From: Actinomycetes bacterium
GTDB lineage: Bacteria > Actinomycetota > Actinomycetes > Streptosporangiales > Streptosporangiaceae
Assembly: GCA_021793235.1 (NCBI GenBank)
Contig: JAJYTD010000019.1
Location: forward strand, 1 to 64,000
DNA length: 64,000 bases
Direction: 5' to 3'
The position numbers were made by a program, and so were the translations under genes. The notes under the pieces were generated by a model. The model was not told the origin of the DNA. It worked only from the letters and a program-made list of their open reading frames with translations, and did not search any database. Positions 34,590 through 44,194 of the stretch are shown here, one piece after another; within the stretch, counting starts at the first letter, position 1; every line of letters starts with the position of its first letter.

Positions 34590-35790
34590 CGCGGACACCC
34601 GCTCTGCGGCTGCGGCGGACCAGGGCGCGCCAGGCCTGCTCGACGGTTGTGGCCGACATGGGCAGGAGCGGCGTGGTGGCGCCGAGAGCGAGTTCGCGGA
34701 GCAGTGTGGAGCGCCCGTCCAGGAAGTCCAGGACATCGGGCAGCGGGGTTCGGTGGAAGAGCCGGGCGAAGAAATCCGCACCGTCGAGCCGGCCGGTGTC
34801 GAGCGCGCGCAGTAGGACCGCGTCCATCGCCAGGTGCCGCCGCCGGTGCGGTACCGGGGGCACGGGCGTACCGCCCCGGGTCAGCGCGTCCACGACCGCG
34901 GCGGTCTGCCGCTGGATTCCGCTGAACGTGTAACCGGTCGAGGGCCGGGTCGCGCCCCCGGCTGCGCCGATGCGGAACACGCGGCGCCCCGCCCGGGTGC
35001 GAAAACGCGCGTCGGTCATAGGGATGACGCCCTGCTCGGTGGAGGTCACCGTGAAGTCCTTCAGGCCCAGCACCCGGCCGGTGTAGTCGCTCAGCGCGGC
35101 CTCGTATCCGGCGTCGTCTAAGATCTCCCGGGTGAACTCGGTGTACTCCACTAGCGCGGCACGCACCGAAAACGGCAGGACATAGCCGAACCCCACACCA
35201 TTGCCCGGCTGGGGGGTGCGCAGGTCCATCAGCGTCGCACTGTGCGGTGTGAAGGCGTCCGTATCTGTGCGCAGGAACCAGCCGCGAAAGTGCTGGAACA
35301 GCGTCGTACCCGCTGGCGGGAGGGATGTGGGCGGACGGGAGTCGAAGACCCAGCGCGCTCCGATCTCGATCGGCTCGCCATTAGCGTCCACCGCGCGGAC
35401 GACAGCGCGTTCGGCACCATCCTCGATCCCGTTCACCACCGCACTGATTTGTGCGACGCGGCCGTCCAGCCCTGAGCGCACATATTCCTCAACGTCGGTG
35501 GACCGCAGCATCTTGTACACGAACGGAGCCGCGGAGGAGGCACGGTGCCGCCCATCGGGCCCGATCACCGCGAGCCGCTCCCAGCGCGCCGCCAGGACCG
35601 GGTCCCAGGGCCCGCCACCGCGCTCCCAGAAGCACCAGGTGCGTACGGGCGATCGCGGTGCCCCCGGTGGCGGCTCCACCAGCGCGATGTCGGCAATGTC
35701 GGCGCCCCGGACGTTCGCCTCCGCCAGGCCGCGGGTAAGGGAGAGCCCAGCGGCGCCGGCGCCCACGACGACCACGTCGAACTCGCGCAT
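34573..35790 (-). CDS. crtY: Lycopene cyclase
   Basis: This 405-aa flavoprotein has an N-terminal dinucleotide motif (VVVVGAGAAGLSLTRGLAEA), the FQHFRGWFLRTDTDAF segment, a YVLPFSVRAALVEYTEFTRE block and GAAGGATRPSTGYTFSGIQR, all typical of CrtY-type lycopene beta-cyclases. It cyclises lycopene ends to beta-rings. ATG 35790 (MREFDVV) is preferred; ATG 35802 is possible. It is divergent from crtT, with a promoter region of about 58-97 bp between. The gene order crtY/crtT/crtU matches the crtYTU set known from Streptomyces griseus. Confidence 0.88.
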   Translation of the reverse strand: MREFDVVVVGAGAAGLSLTRGLAEANVRGADIADIALVEPPPGAPRSPVRTWCFWERGGGPWDPVLAARWERLAVIGPDGRHRASSAAPFVYKMLRSTDVEEYVRSGLDGRVAQISAVVNGIEDGAERAVVRAVDANGEPIEIGARWVFDSRPPTSLPPAGTTLFQHFRGWFLRTDTDAFTPHSATLMDLRTPQPGNGVGFGYVLPFSVRAALVEYTEFTREILDDAGYEAALSDYTGRVLGLKDFTVTSTEQGVIPMTDARFRTRAGRRVFRIGAAGGATRPSTGYTFSGIQRQTAAVVDALTRGGTPVPPVPHRRRHLAMDAVLLRALDTGRLDGADFFARLFHRTPLPDVLDFLDGRSTLLRELALGATTPLLPMSATTVEQAWRALVRRSRRAGVRVKSRG

Positions 35791-35848
35791 GCCGACCAGC
35801 ATGGCACGGGCGTTGTGCACACATCCACAGCAGCACGGACGGGAGATC

Positions 35849-36586
35849 ATGCGCGTTTCGGTACGGGCCATGCAGGAGAGGGGAGCGGTGACCGGGGAAT
35901 TCGACCGGGCTGCTGCGGCCTATGACCGGCTTGTGGGCGCCAACCCCGGCTACCACCGGCACTTGAGAATGTCGGCCCGGCGGCTCGGCCTGCCACGCGA
36001 GGGTGCCGGCATGCGGATACTGGATCTGGGCTGCGGTACGGGCGCATCGACAGCGGCGCTGGTCCGTGTGCTGCCGCGGGCGGAGACCATTGGGGTGGAC
36101 GCCTCCGCCGGCATGCTCGCCGTCGCCCGGTCCAAGCGCTGGCCGTCCGGGGTGCGGTTCATCCACGCGCGTGCCGAGGACCTGACGACCGATGACCTGG
36201 ACGGGCCGGTCGACGCGCTGTTCGCCGCCTACCTGCTGCGCAACTGTCTTGACCCCGATAGCGCGCTCGCCACGATGTGCTCCCTGCTGCGCCCCGGCGG
36301 GCGGCTCGCGCTGCACGAGTACTCGGTGGCCGACTCCGCCGCGGCCCGTGCCGTGTGGTCCCTGGTGTGCTGGAGTGTGATCATCCCCCTCGGCCGCGTT
36401 CTGACCGGCCGCGCCGACCTGTACCGGTACCTGTGGCGCAGTGTTGTGGAGTTCGACGGCGCAGCCGGGCTGCGGCAGCGGATGCGCGCGGCCGGGTTGG
36501 CGGACGTGCGCACCGTGCCGTTGCCCGGATGGCAGCGCGGCATCGTGCACACATTCCTCGGTCGCACAACGGGAGGTGCGCAGTGA
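35849..36586 (+). CDS. crtT: Carotenoid-cluster class I methyltransferase
   Basis: This protein is about 245 aa from ATG 35849 (GGGAGA upstream); GTG 35888 (VTGEFDRAAAAYDRLVGANP) is an equally good start. The SAM-binding site ILDLGCGTGASTAALV and motif II/III (GVDASAGMLAVARSK, LLRPGGRLALHEYSV) are clear, in the UbiE/COQ5-like style. In crtYTU clusters CrtT is assigned to methylation in the isorenieratene branch, with its exact step unsettled. Its stop overlaps the crtU start, so the two are co-translated. Confidence 0.8.
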   Translation: MRVSVRAMQERGAVTGEFDRAAAAYDRLVGANPGYHRHLRMSARRLGLPREGAGMRILDLGCGTGASTAALVRVLPRAETIGVDASAGMLAVARSKRWPSGVRFIHARAEDLTTDDLDGPVDALFAAYLLRNCLDPDSALATMCSLLRPGGRLALHEYSVADSAAARAVWSLVCWSVIIPLGRVLTGRADLYRYLWRSVVEFDGAAGLRQRMRAAGLADVRTVPLPGWQRGIVHTFLGRTTGGAQ

Positions 36587-38163
36587 CGCCGCACAGGGCC
36601 GGGCGCGATATCCGCGCGGAACCGCTGGTACCGCCCGCACCGCGCGGTCTCCGGCCCGCCACCGCTCCGCGGGTCGCGGTGGTGGGCGGCGGTATCGCCG
36701 GGCTCGCCGCGGCCACCGCGCTGGCCGAACGCGGTGTGGGAACCGTGCTCATGGAGCGCGATGCCGGACTCGGCGGGCGACTGCGCGGCTGGCCCATCAC
36801 ACTGCAAGACGGCTCGGCGGCCACCATGACCCGGGGCTTCCACGCGTTTTTCCGGCAGTACTACAACCTGCGCTCTCTCCTGCGCCGTGCCGACCCCGAT
36901 CTGGGTATGCTCACTCCGCTTCCGGACTACCCGCTCCTGCACGCCGATGGCGCGCGGGACCGGTTCGCCGGGCTGCCGTCCGCACCGCCGTGGAACGCAC
37001 TGGCGTTCGCCGCCCGCAGCCGCGGATTTCCCCTCCGCGAGGCAGCCGGCGTCAACATCGCCGCGGCACTGCAGCTCCTCGACGTGGACGTCCCAGGGAC
37101 CTACCTGCGGCTGGACCACATCGACGCGGTGGAATTCCTGGAGCGTGTGCGTTTCCCGCGCAGCGCCCGGCACCTGGCGTTCGAGGTGTTCTCCCGGAGT
37201 TTCTTCGCCGATCCGCGGCTGCTGTCGGCCGCTGAGCTGGCGACCATGTTCCACATCTACTTCCTCGGCTCCAGCGAAGGCCTGCTGTTCGACGTGCCGC
37301 GGTCTCCGTTCCCGCAGGCACTGTGGCATCCCCTCACCGACCACCTGGAGCGGCAGGGCGCCGAAATCCGCACCAGCGCTCCGGTCGCTGCCGTCGAACC
37401 CGGTAACCGGAGCAGGTTCGCGCTTCGCAGCGGCGACGGAGCAGTGGAGGAGTACGACGCCGTGGTGCTGGCCACCGACATCGGCGGGTTGCGCGCGCTG
37501 GCGCGGTCATCCCCGTGCCTGGCCTCTCCGGAGTGGCGGAAGAACATCGAGCGGCTACCGAGCGCTCCCCCCTTCCTGGTGTCGCGCCTGTGGCTGGACC
37601 GGCCCGTGCGACCGCACCGGCAGGGCTTCCTCGGCACCGGCGGGTTTCCCACACTGGACAACATCAGCGTGCTGGAGCGCTATGAGGATGAGGCGGCCTC
37701 GTGGGCTCGGCGCACCGGCGGGTCGGTCGTGGAGCTGCACGCCTACGCCCTTCCTGAAGGGTGCGACGAACGCGCCGAACACGCGCGTTTGATCTCCCAA
37801 CTGCACCGCGTCTACCCGGAGACGGCCTCGGCCCGCATCGTTGACGAACGCACCGAACTGCGCGCCGATTGCCCGCTGTTTCTCCCCGGCGCCTTCCAAT
37901 CCCGGCCCGCGATCCGCACCCCCGACCCCTGGCTGGTCATGGCGGGCGACCACGTCCGCGTGGATCTGCCGGTCGCGCTCATGGAACGCGCGGCGACCAG
38001 TGGCTTCCTCGCCGCCAACGTGCTGCTGCACCGCTGGGGCATGCCCGGCCACACCGTGTGGAGTGTCCCCCGCCGCGGCCGGATGTCCACGGCGCGCGCA
38101 CTCGCGAAGTGGGCCCGCAGCGGAATGAAGAGCGGCCGCGGTTCCCGCGCCCGGCGGCCCTGA
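36583..38163 (+). CDS. crtU: CrtU-type carotene desaturase/methyltransferase (isorenieratene-synthase-like)
   Basis: This 526-aa FAD protein from GTG 36583 (GGGAGG upstream; GTGA overlap with crtT) has the motif VAVVGGGIAGLAAATALAER, the MTRGFHAFFRQYYNLRSLLR block conserved in CrtU, and a C-terminal FAD block with WLVMAGDHVRVDLPVALMER. CrtU converts beta-ring ends into aromatic phi-rings by desaturation and methyl migration, giving isorenieratene-type pigments. Some CrtU proteins carry a Rieske domain; here a separate Rieske gene follows on the opposite strand. Confidence 0.85.
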   Translation: MTPHRAGRDIRAEPLVPPAPRGLRPATAPRVAVVGGGIAGLAAATALAERGVGTVLMERDAGLGGRLRGWPITLQDGSAATMTRGFHAFFRQYYNLRSLLRRADPDLGMLTPLPDYPLLHADGARDRFAGLPSAPPWNALAFAARSRGFPLREAAGVNIAAALQLLDVDVPGTYLRLDHIDAVEFLERVRFPRSARHLAFEVFSRSFFADPRLLSAAELATMFHIYFLGSSEGLLFDVPRSPFPQALWHPLTDHLERQGAEIRTSAPVAAVEPGNRSRFALRSGDGAVEEYDAVVLATDIGGLRALARSSPCLASPEWRKNIERLPSAPPFLVSRLWLDRPVRPHRQGFLGTGGFPTLDNISVLERYEDEAASWARRTGGSVVELHAYALPEGCDERAEHARLISQLHRVYPETASARIVDERTELRADCPLFLPGAFQSRPAIRTPDPWLVMAGDHVRVDLPVALMERAATSGFLAANVLLHRWGMPGHTVWSVPRRGRMSTARALAKWARSGMKSGRGSRARRP

Positions 38164-38188
38164 GACCACAGCCCAACTCTCCCGGACG

Positions 38189-39196
38189 CTAGCCCGGCCA
38201 GTTGCCGCTGGTGCGCAGAGTGTAACGGCGTTCGGCGTAGGCGAGGTCGTCACGCCACAATCGGCGGGCGGCCGCCCGTATGAAGGGCCTGACCGCAGGC
38301 GCGATCCGGCGTACAGCACCGAAACCCGCTCGCTCCGAAGTAGCGATCGTCGCCTCGATCACGGCCGTACGCGGCACTCCCGAACCGTCCACACCCAGCG
38401 GTGTGGCGTGCGTCTCTACGGCACTGCCCGTTCCTTCCCCTTCGATGATGTGCATGACGACAGTGCGCGGCTCGGGACAGGTGAACGCGGCGCGCACCGG
38501 TACGCCCCACCGTCCGGCCACCTTGAACGCCACCTCGACCACCATCCGGTCGGGATCGGGCGCGGGCCCATCTGGGACCTCGGTGACACGCAGCCTCACG
38601 AAGGAGTGGGGGTGGAACCACGATCCGTGCCAGGGGTCGAGCCGGTTGGCGACGACATCCTCGGGCTCGCACCGCCCCGCCATGCTCTCCACCGCCGCGA
38701 GCGCCCTGGCCGCATCAGGGCGTTCCGGCAGCACCGGCCGGGGCAGGGACTCCTCCCCGCCCGCTTGGTCCAGCCGCACCCAGACGAGCACGCCGTCATC
38801 GTGCACGGGAAACGGGGTCCAGCCGGGAAAGCCGTCGCTGTCCAGCGCCAGGCCGTGCCAGCGGCAGATCAGCCGCCCTTCCCGGACCGCGCCCCTGCAC
38901 AGCGGGGCTCTCAGGTGCGGGCAGGCTCCCGGTGCCGCGTGCACGGTACCGTCGGAGCCGCGCCAGGCGACGACCTCGGTTCCCGCGATGACCCGGCCGA
39001 AAGGGCGGTCCGCGCGCACCTCGGCGGCGGCGGCGAGCACGAACCAGTTGCCCGATGGTCGCGCGAGCGCCCGTTTCAGCGCGGCACCGATGACACCCGG
39101 CGCTGCGTCGCGCCAGGTCGGCTGCTGCTTCTCCCATGTGGAGGCGGGCAGGCGGCGCAGCGGTGTGCGGCGTGGGGCGGGGTCCGGAAGGCTCAT
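38189..39196 (-). CDS. Rieske [2Fe-2S] protein of the carotenoid locus
   Basis: This 335-aa protein has a Rieske centre C92-x-H94 (ACPHLRAPL) and C111-x2-H114 (CRWHG) after a N-terminal region ending RPFGRVIAGTEVVAW. The C-terminal half (DPWHGSWFHPHSFVRLRV, TRTAVIEATI) is a DUF5914-like domain. It probably supplies electrons or performs an oxidation in aromatic-carotenoid formation. It sits 22 bp upstream of crtB on the same strand and convergent with crtU, so by position it belongs to the locus. Confidence 0.85.
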   Translation of the reverse strand: MSLPDPAPRRTPLRRLPASTWEKQQPTWRDAAPGVIGAALKRALARPSGNWFVLAAAAEVRADRPFGRVIAGTEVVAWRGSDGTVHAAPGACPHLRAPLCRGAVREGRLICRWHGLALDSDGFPGWTPFPVHDDGVLVWVRLDQAGGEESLPRPVLPERPDAARALAAVESMAGRCEPEDVVANRLDPWHGSWFHPHSFVRLRVTEVPDGPAPDPDRMVVEVAFKVAGRWGVPVRAAFTCPEPRTVVMHIIEGEGTGSAVETHATPLGVDGSGVPRTAVIEATIATSERAGFGAVRRIAPAVRPFIRAAARRLWRDDLAYAERRYTLRTSGNWPG

Positions 39197-39217
39197 AGGG
39201 CGGTCCTCTCTGCTGCC

Positions 39218-40162
39218 TCAGGGGCCGGGAGCGGTCAGCCGGGCGGTGATGGCCCGCCCCAGCGCGGGCAGGGCGACCTGCACCCGACGGGCTCCGGACA
39301 CTCTGTGGCGCCGGGTCCACACGTCGTAGTCGGCGGCCTGGATCTCGTCCAGGATGCCCCGGTAGAGCCGTAGGGCGGTGCCGACACACGGGCGCGAGAC
39401 CGGGTGCAGCATCGCGATTCCGGGTTCGGCCTTTCGGTAGACATCCCGGTTGGCCGCGGTGAGCTCGGCCAGCGCGGAACGTACGCGCGGGTGCTGGCCG
39501 CGGGTGCGCCGACAGTGCTGCAGCAGATCGCGGTCGACACCGTGCGCGCCCAACACATCAGCGGGCAGATACACCCGACCGCGGTCCAGGTCCTCGGCCA
39601 CATCACGGAGGAAGTTGGTGAACTGGAACGCCTCTCCCAGCGCGGCGGCGTGCGGGGCCGCCTCATCACGCGGCACCGAGGTGCCGAGGACAGGCAGGAC
39701 CTGCAGACCGATCACCGCTGCCGACCCGTGCATGTAGCGGCGCAGATCGGCGTAATCGGTGTAGGCGGCGCCGGTGAGGTCCATACGCATCGACTCCAGG
39801 AAAGCTGTGAACAGGGCCGGGTCGATGTCGTAGCGAACGGCGGTGTCGGCGACCGCGCAGACAACGGGATAGTGGGCCGGGGCACCGTCCAGGGCCGCAC
39901 ACAGGTCGGCGTCGATCGCATCGACCAGCGCCGAGCGCCCGTCGACGGCGCCCTGTGGCGCATGCCCGTCGACGATGTCGTCCACCCATCGCGCGAACCC
40001 GTAGAGGGCGTGAATGGCGGGGCGACGCGCCGGCGGCAGCACACGGGTCGCGAGGTAGTAGGTGCGTCCGTGGTGCGCGTGCAAGGCGCGGCACTGAGCA
40101 TAGGCGGTGCGCAGCTCCGGTTCCGTGATACCTGCGGCGTCGAGTTCGGCTGTGGCCCTCAT
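39218..40162 (-). CDS. crtB: Phytoene synthase
   Basis: This is a 314-aa squalene/phytoene synthase. The two Asp-rich motifs ARWVDDIVDG and NFLRDVAEDLDRGRVYLP bind the diphosphates through magnesium. It joins two GGPP molecules to phytoene. ATG 40162 overlaps the crtI stop as ATGA, so crtI and crtB are coupled. No crtE (GGPP synthase) is in the window, so the precursor must come from elsewhere. Confidence 0.93.
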   Translation of the reverse strand: MRATAELDAAGITEPELRTAYAQCRALHAHHGRTYYLATRVLPPARRPAIHALYGFARWVDDIVDGHAPQGAVDGRSALVDAIDADLCAALDGAPAHYPVVCAVADTAVRYDIDPALFTAFLESMRMDLTGAAYTDYADLRRYMHGSAAVIGLQVLPVLGTSVPRDEAAPHAAALGEAFQFTNFLRDVAEDLDRGRVYLPADVLGAHGVDRDLLQHCRRTRGQHPRVRSALAELTAANRDVYRKAEPGIAMLHPVSRPCVGTALRLYRGILDEIQAADYDVWTRRHRVSGARRVQVALPALGRAITARLTAPGP

Positions 40163-41682
40163 CACCGGCTCCCGGCCCGAGGTATCGGCGCTATGCGTGC
40201 GGCGGCGAGCTTGCCTGATATCAGAGCGGTCGGCAGGCCGACCCCCGGTGTCGTTCCGCATCCGGCCAGCACCGCGTTGGACACCCCGGCCACCAGATTG
40301 CGCGGTCGGAAGGGCCCCGTCTGGGCGAGGGTGTGCGACGTCGCGAACGGTGTGCCGAACGCGAGTCCTTGGCGCTCCCAATCCAATGGTGTGGCCAGGT
40401 GCTCGGTGACGATGGCCGCCCCGAAGCCGTCCAGTCCCCGCTCTTCAAGCGTGCGGACGATCTCATCGCGGTAGCGGGGCGCCGCGGTGCGCCAGTCCGG
40501 GCCGCCCGCGCGCAGGTTGGGGCACGGGGCCAGGACGTAGTACAGCTCATGGCCGGATGGGGCGAGTGCCGGATCTGTCGCGGTCGGCCGGGTGATCAGC
40601 AGCGATGGATCGCTCATGGTCCTTCCCTGCCGGGTGATTTCGTCGAAGGTGCGGTCCCACGCCGCGCCGAATGAGATCGTGTGGTGCTCCGTCCGGCCCC
40701 ATGACCGGTCGACTCCGGCGTGCAGCACGACCGCCGATGGTGAGAAGCGCAGCGGGACCGGCCGCCACGGAACACGGCCGAGCAGCCGGTAGGACATGGG
40801 CAGGTCGGGGGTGAGCACCACCGCGTCGCAGGCGATCCGCTCCCCGTCTGCGGTGATCACGGCGCTGACACGATCGCCGCGGCGCTCCATCCGGGTAACG
40901 GTCTCGTTGAAGCGGACCGCGGCACCGGCCTTCGCCGCGGCACCGGCCAGCGCGTCTCCCAGCGCCCGCATCCCCCCGCGGGGAAAGAACACTCCGGCCA
41001 CCGTGTCCATGTAGGCGATGACGGCGTAGGCTGCCAGCGCCCGCCGCGGCGGCACCCCCGCGTACAGGGCCTGGAAGGAGAAGATCCGCTGGAGGCGCTC
41101 GTCGGAGAGGAACCGGCTGATGGCCGGGGCCAGGCGGCCGAACCCGCCGAGGACTGCCAACCGGACGAGCTCGGGCGACAGCAGCTCCAGCGGCGAGTCG
41201 AAATTCGTGTCGATGAAGCGGCGCATCTCCAGTTCATAGAGGCGCCGCAGCCACTCCCGCAGCCTCAGGTACCCGGCCGCCTCGCGCGGCCCGGCCGCTC
41301 GCTCCACCTCCTCGGCCATGGTCTCGGCATCGGTGTGCACGTCGATGGTGGAGCCGTCGGCAAATGCCGCGCTGTAGGCCGGGGCCAGCGGTACCAGGTC
41401 GAGCCGGTCGCGCACGGACTCACCCACCGCCGACAGGGCCTCATCGAGCAGTGTCGGCATGGTCAGCACGGTGGGTCCGGTGTCGATCCGAAAGCCGTCG
41501 ATATCCATGCGGCCGGCGCGCCCGCCCGGGTGCGGGTCGCGCTCGACAACGGTGACCTCGCGGCCCGCGCCGAGCAGGTGCAGAGTCGCCGCGAGCCCGG
41601 CCATCCCCGCCCCCACCACGATCACGTGCTCCGTGCGTCCGGGCACCGCACGGAGACGGGCTGTCGTCCTTCCGATGGCCAT
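40162..41682 (-). CDS. crtI: Phytoene desaturase
   Basis: This 506-aa FAD enzyme opens with HVIVVGAGMAGLAATLHLLG and PHPGGRAGRM and ends with the CrtI block NLVAGVSNAVLAGCGTTPGV, GLPTALISGKLAA. It introduces the four double bases needed to turn phytoene into lycopene. ATG 41682 has GGGAG at a good distance; the ORF is open to 41910, but the extra part is leader-like noise. It is first in the leftward unit crtI-crtB-Rieske and divergent from idi. Confidence 0.92.
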   Translation of the reverse strand: MAIGRTTARLRAVPGRTEHVIVVGAGMAGLAATLHLLGAGREVTVVERDPHPGGRAGRMDIDGFRIDTGPTVLTMPTLLDEALSAVGESVRDRLDLVPLAPAYSAAFADGSTIDVHTDAETMAEEVERAAGPREAAGYLRLREWLRRLYELEMRRFIDTNFDSPLELLSPELVRLAVLGGFGRLAPAISRFLSDERLQRIFSFQALYAGVPPRRALAAYAVIAYMDTVAGVFFPRGGMRALGDALAGAAAKAGAAVRFNETVTRMERRGDRVSAVITADGERIACDAVVLTPDLPMSYRLLGRVPWRPVPLRFSPSAVVLHAGVDRSWGRTEHHTISFGAAWDRTFDEITRQGRTMSDPSLLITRPTATDPALAPSGHELYYVLAPCPNLRAGGPDWRTAAPRYRDEIVRTLEERGLDGFGAAIVTEHLATPLDWERQGLAFGTPFATSHTLAQTGPFRPRNLVAGVSNAVLAGCGTTPGVGLPTALISGKLAAARIAPIPRAGSR

Positions 41683-41939
41683 CGGGTGTCTCCCGTCATG
41701 GTCGGCCGTGCGGCCCGTGCGTACTGACGGGCCGCTCCGACACCGAGATTCCCCATTTCCTCTCTGTGAATCTTTCCTTACTGTGAGTTGTTTTCTGTGT
41801 GCCGCTGCCTCCGGACCCACCGAGACCGGTAAAAGCGCGGCCGCCGTACACGCCCATGCGCTCCCGGGTTCCTTGTTATGCGGGCATCCCCTGGTAGTCC
41901 TGGGATTCAACGGCCGTCGACACAGAAGCGAGGCGCAAC

Positions 41940-42503
41940 GTGGCCATGGACAGCCGACCGGCCCTCAAGACGGATCCGGACTGCCCCGGAGAACACGTCG
42001 TTCTCCTCGGCGCGGACCGGCGGCCCATCGGCAGCGCCGCCAAGAGCACCGTCCACCACACGGCGACGCCGCTGCACCTCGCCTTCTCGTGCTATGTCTT
42101 CGATCCGCACGGTCAGTTGCTCGTGACACGCCGCTCACTGGCCAAACGCGCCTGGCCCGGGGTGTGGACCAATTCGGTCTGCGGCCACCCCCTCCCAGAG
42201 GAGCCCGCGGAGGAGGCAGTGCGCCGCAGGGCCCGAGAGGAGCTCGGGGTCGCTCTCGAGGACCTGAGGCTGCTCCTGCCCGACTACGCCTACCGTGCCA
42301 CCGACTCCGGCGGCGTCGTTGAGAACGAGGTGTGCCCGGTGTTTCGGGCCACGACACGTGACACCCCCACCCCGGATCCCGACGAAGTCGCCGAATGGCG
42401 GTGGATCGACTGGGCGGCCTTCACCACCGTCGCACGAACCGCACCCTGGGCGATCAGTCCCTGGGCCGCCGAACAGATCCCTCTCCTGGACCATCGGGCA
42501 TAA
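41940..42503 (+). CDS. idi: Isopentenyl-diphosphate delta-isomerase, type I
   Basis: This 187-aa protein from GTG 41940 (GAGG six bases upstream; ATG 41946 is possible) has a Nudix-like fold. The catalytic Cys lies in TNSVCGHPLPEE and the metal-binding Glu/His set in EEAVRRRAREELG and ENEVCPVFRA. It interconverts IPP and DMAPP, the C5 units for carotenoids. Divergent from crtI, it feeds the locus. Its last 50 bp overlap the convergent enoyl-CoA hydratase. Confidence 0.92.
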   Translation: MAMDSRPALKTDPDCPGEHVVLLGADRRPIGSAAKSTVHHTATPLHLAFSCYVFDPHGQLLVTRRSLAKRAWPGVWTNSVCGHPLPEEPAEEAVRRRAREELGVALEDLRLLLPDYAYRATDSGGVVENEVCPVFRATTRDTPTPDPDEVAEWRWIDWAAFTTVARTAPWAISPWAAEQIPLLDHRA

Positions 42504-43272
42504 AGCCGGTCCAGCCGAAGCGCGGTTCCCGCCGCTCCAGGAACGCACTGCGGCCTTCCCGGTTGTCGCCGGCCTCCTCCATGGCGTCCTGCCAGCGTTG
42601 AACCGCCGCGTTCTCCAATGTGCCGTCGGCGATGCGGTCGATGATGTCCTTTGACGCGCGGACCGTGAACTGCGACCGGGCGGCGATGGTGCGGGCGGTC
42701 TCATAGACCCGCTCGGCTAGCCGGTCAGCGGGTACGACCTCGTTGAAGAAGCCTTCACGCAGGGCGCGCTCGGCGTCGATGTCGGCAGCCGAGTAGACCA
42801 GGTACTTGACCGGGGCGGGGCCGGCAAGCCGGACCAGCCGTTGCAGCGCGCTCGCCGGGTAGAGGATGCCGAGCTTGGCCGGCGTGATGGCGAACCGGGC
42901 GTCATCGGCGGCGATCCGCAGATCACAGGCCGCCGCCAACTGGCAGGCGCCGCCGTAGCAGTATCCTCGGATCTGCGCGATCACCGGTTTCGTAAAAGCG
43001 GCGAGCGCCTCCTCTGCCGCAATTGTCAGATCCTGGTCGCCCTGCCCGATGCGGCCCAGATCGGAGATATCCGCTCCCGCACAGAAGGTGCTTCCCTGCC
43101 CCGTAAGGATCACTACCCGCACCGCGGGGTCGGCTTCGAGTTTGGTGAGCAGCGGGGGGAACTCGCTGTACATGTCGGCGGTCATGGCGTTGCGCTTGGC
43201 CGGATGGTCGATGGTGATGGTGGCGATCTCACCATCGACCGCGCACCGCAGGCCGGGGCTGGTTTCGGTCAT
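42454..43272 (-). CDS. Enoyl-CoA hydratase/isomerase family protein
   Basis: This 272-aa crotonase-fold protein has oxyanion-hole segments HPAKRNAMTADMY and FCAGADISDLG, and GYCYGGACQLAAACDLRIAA. The catalytic Glu pair of classic hydratases is not obvious (ITPAKLGILYP), so isomerase or other CoA chemistry is possible. The unusually long 50-bp 3-prime overlap with idi may reflect a C-terminal extension (GWTGFMPDGPGEGSVRRPRD). Confidence 0.88.
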   Translation of the reverse strand: MTETSPGLRCAVDGEIATITIDHPAKRNAMTADMYSEFPPLLTKLEADPAVRVVILTGQGSTFCAGADISDLGRIGQGDQDLTIAAEEALAAFTKPVIAQIRGYCYGGACQLAAACDLRIAADDARFAITPAKLGILYPASALQRLVRLAGPAPVKYLVYSAADIDAERALREGFFNEVVPADRLAERVYETARTIAARSQFTVRASKDIIDRIADGTLENAAVQRWQDAMEEAGDNREGRSAFLERREPRFGWTGFMPDGPGEGSVRRPRD

Positions 43273-43318
43273 GCTTCATTTTCCCGCACACCGATTACCG
43301 GCTTCCCGGGGGCCCTGT

Positions 43319-44194
43319 TCAGCGCGCGGACGTGCCGAGGGTGTCGGCGGCTTCGCGCCTGCGCCCGTACCAGGGCCACCAGTAGACGGTCCTGCCTTCC
43401 GGGATCATCCGGTCCAGCCGAATAGTGAGGCGCAACGCGAAACCACCCGCGACCATGCCGGTCAGCAAGTCGGTGACCCAGTGGAAGTGGAGGAAGACCG
43501 ACACCACCGACTGCAGGACGGCGATACCGACGATGCAGTAGGCCAACCGCTGGACGATGTGCGGCCGCGCCGCCTGGTAACGGATGATCAGGAACAGTAC
43601 GAGCCCATAGATCAGGATCGCGTTGGCGCCGTGCCCGGAAGGAAAGGAGACGCCGCCGCCGTCGGAGAAGAACGACGGGTCGCCCGAGCGGGGATGGTTC
43701 CGGGCGAAAAGCAGCTTCATCGACGCGACCAGGCAGATCATGCCGAACACACCGACAGCGCCAAGGATGATCGGGCGCCACGAGCGGTGCCAGTAGGCCA
43801 GTTGCAGCGCGGTGACGCCCAGAACGGGTAATGCCACGAACCGCGATGCGACCGTGTCCGGCCACAGGATCAGGGGTTCGCGCACCTGGTCCCAGTACGG
43901 GCGGGGGACGCTGTTGAACAGGACGTCGACGGGGTGCAGCGGTCCAGCGGAGAGAACCGTCATGATGATCAGCGCCACAGCGAGCACAATGGCGACCTTG
44001 TCCGAGGCCAGCCCCCACGCGATCTCGCTCACACTTGGCCACCCGACCCGCGGCGTCCGCTGTTTGCGCCCCTGCGCAGGACTGATAGTGATACCGGGGG
44101 CCCCGTCGAAGGCGCCACGGATTCTCTCGTGTGGAGGTATCGAATGCTCGGCTCTGAACGGCGGCATCGACCTGATCCGCAATGTATGCATCAT
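43319..44194 (-). CDS. PAP2-family membrane phosphatase
   Basis: This is a 291-aa protein with about five or six membrane segments (VAIVLAVALIIMTVLSAGPL, IILGAVGVFGMICLVASMKLL, ILIYGLVLFLIIRYQ). The tripartite phosphatase motif is KLLFARNHPRSGDP, SFPSGHGAN and VSVFLHFHWVTD. It dephosphorylates lipid phosphates or undecaprenyl diphosphate at the outer face. It could salvage prenyl phosphates, but there is no direct link to the crt genes. Confidence 0.9.
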   Translation of the reverse strand: MMHTLRIRSMPPFRAEHSIPPHERIRGAFDGAPGITISPAQGRKQRTPRVGWPSVSEIAWGLASDKVAIVLAVALIIMTVLSAGPLHPVDVLFNSVPRPYWDQVREPLILWPDTVASRFVALPVLGVTALQLAYWHRSWRPIILGAVGVFGMICLVASMKLLFARNHPRSGDPSFFSDGGGVSFPSGHGANAILIYGLVLFLIIRYQAARPHIVQRLAYCIVGIAVLQSVVSVFLHFHWVTDLLTGMVAGGFALRLTIRLDRMIPEGRTVYWWPWYGRRREAADTLGTSAR

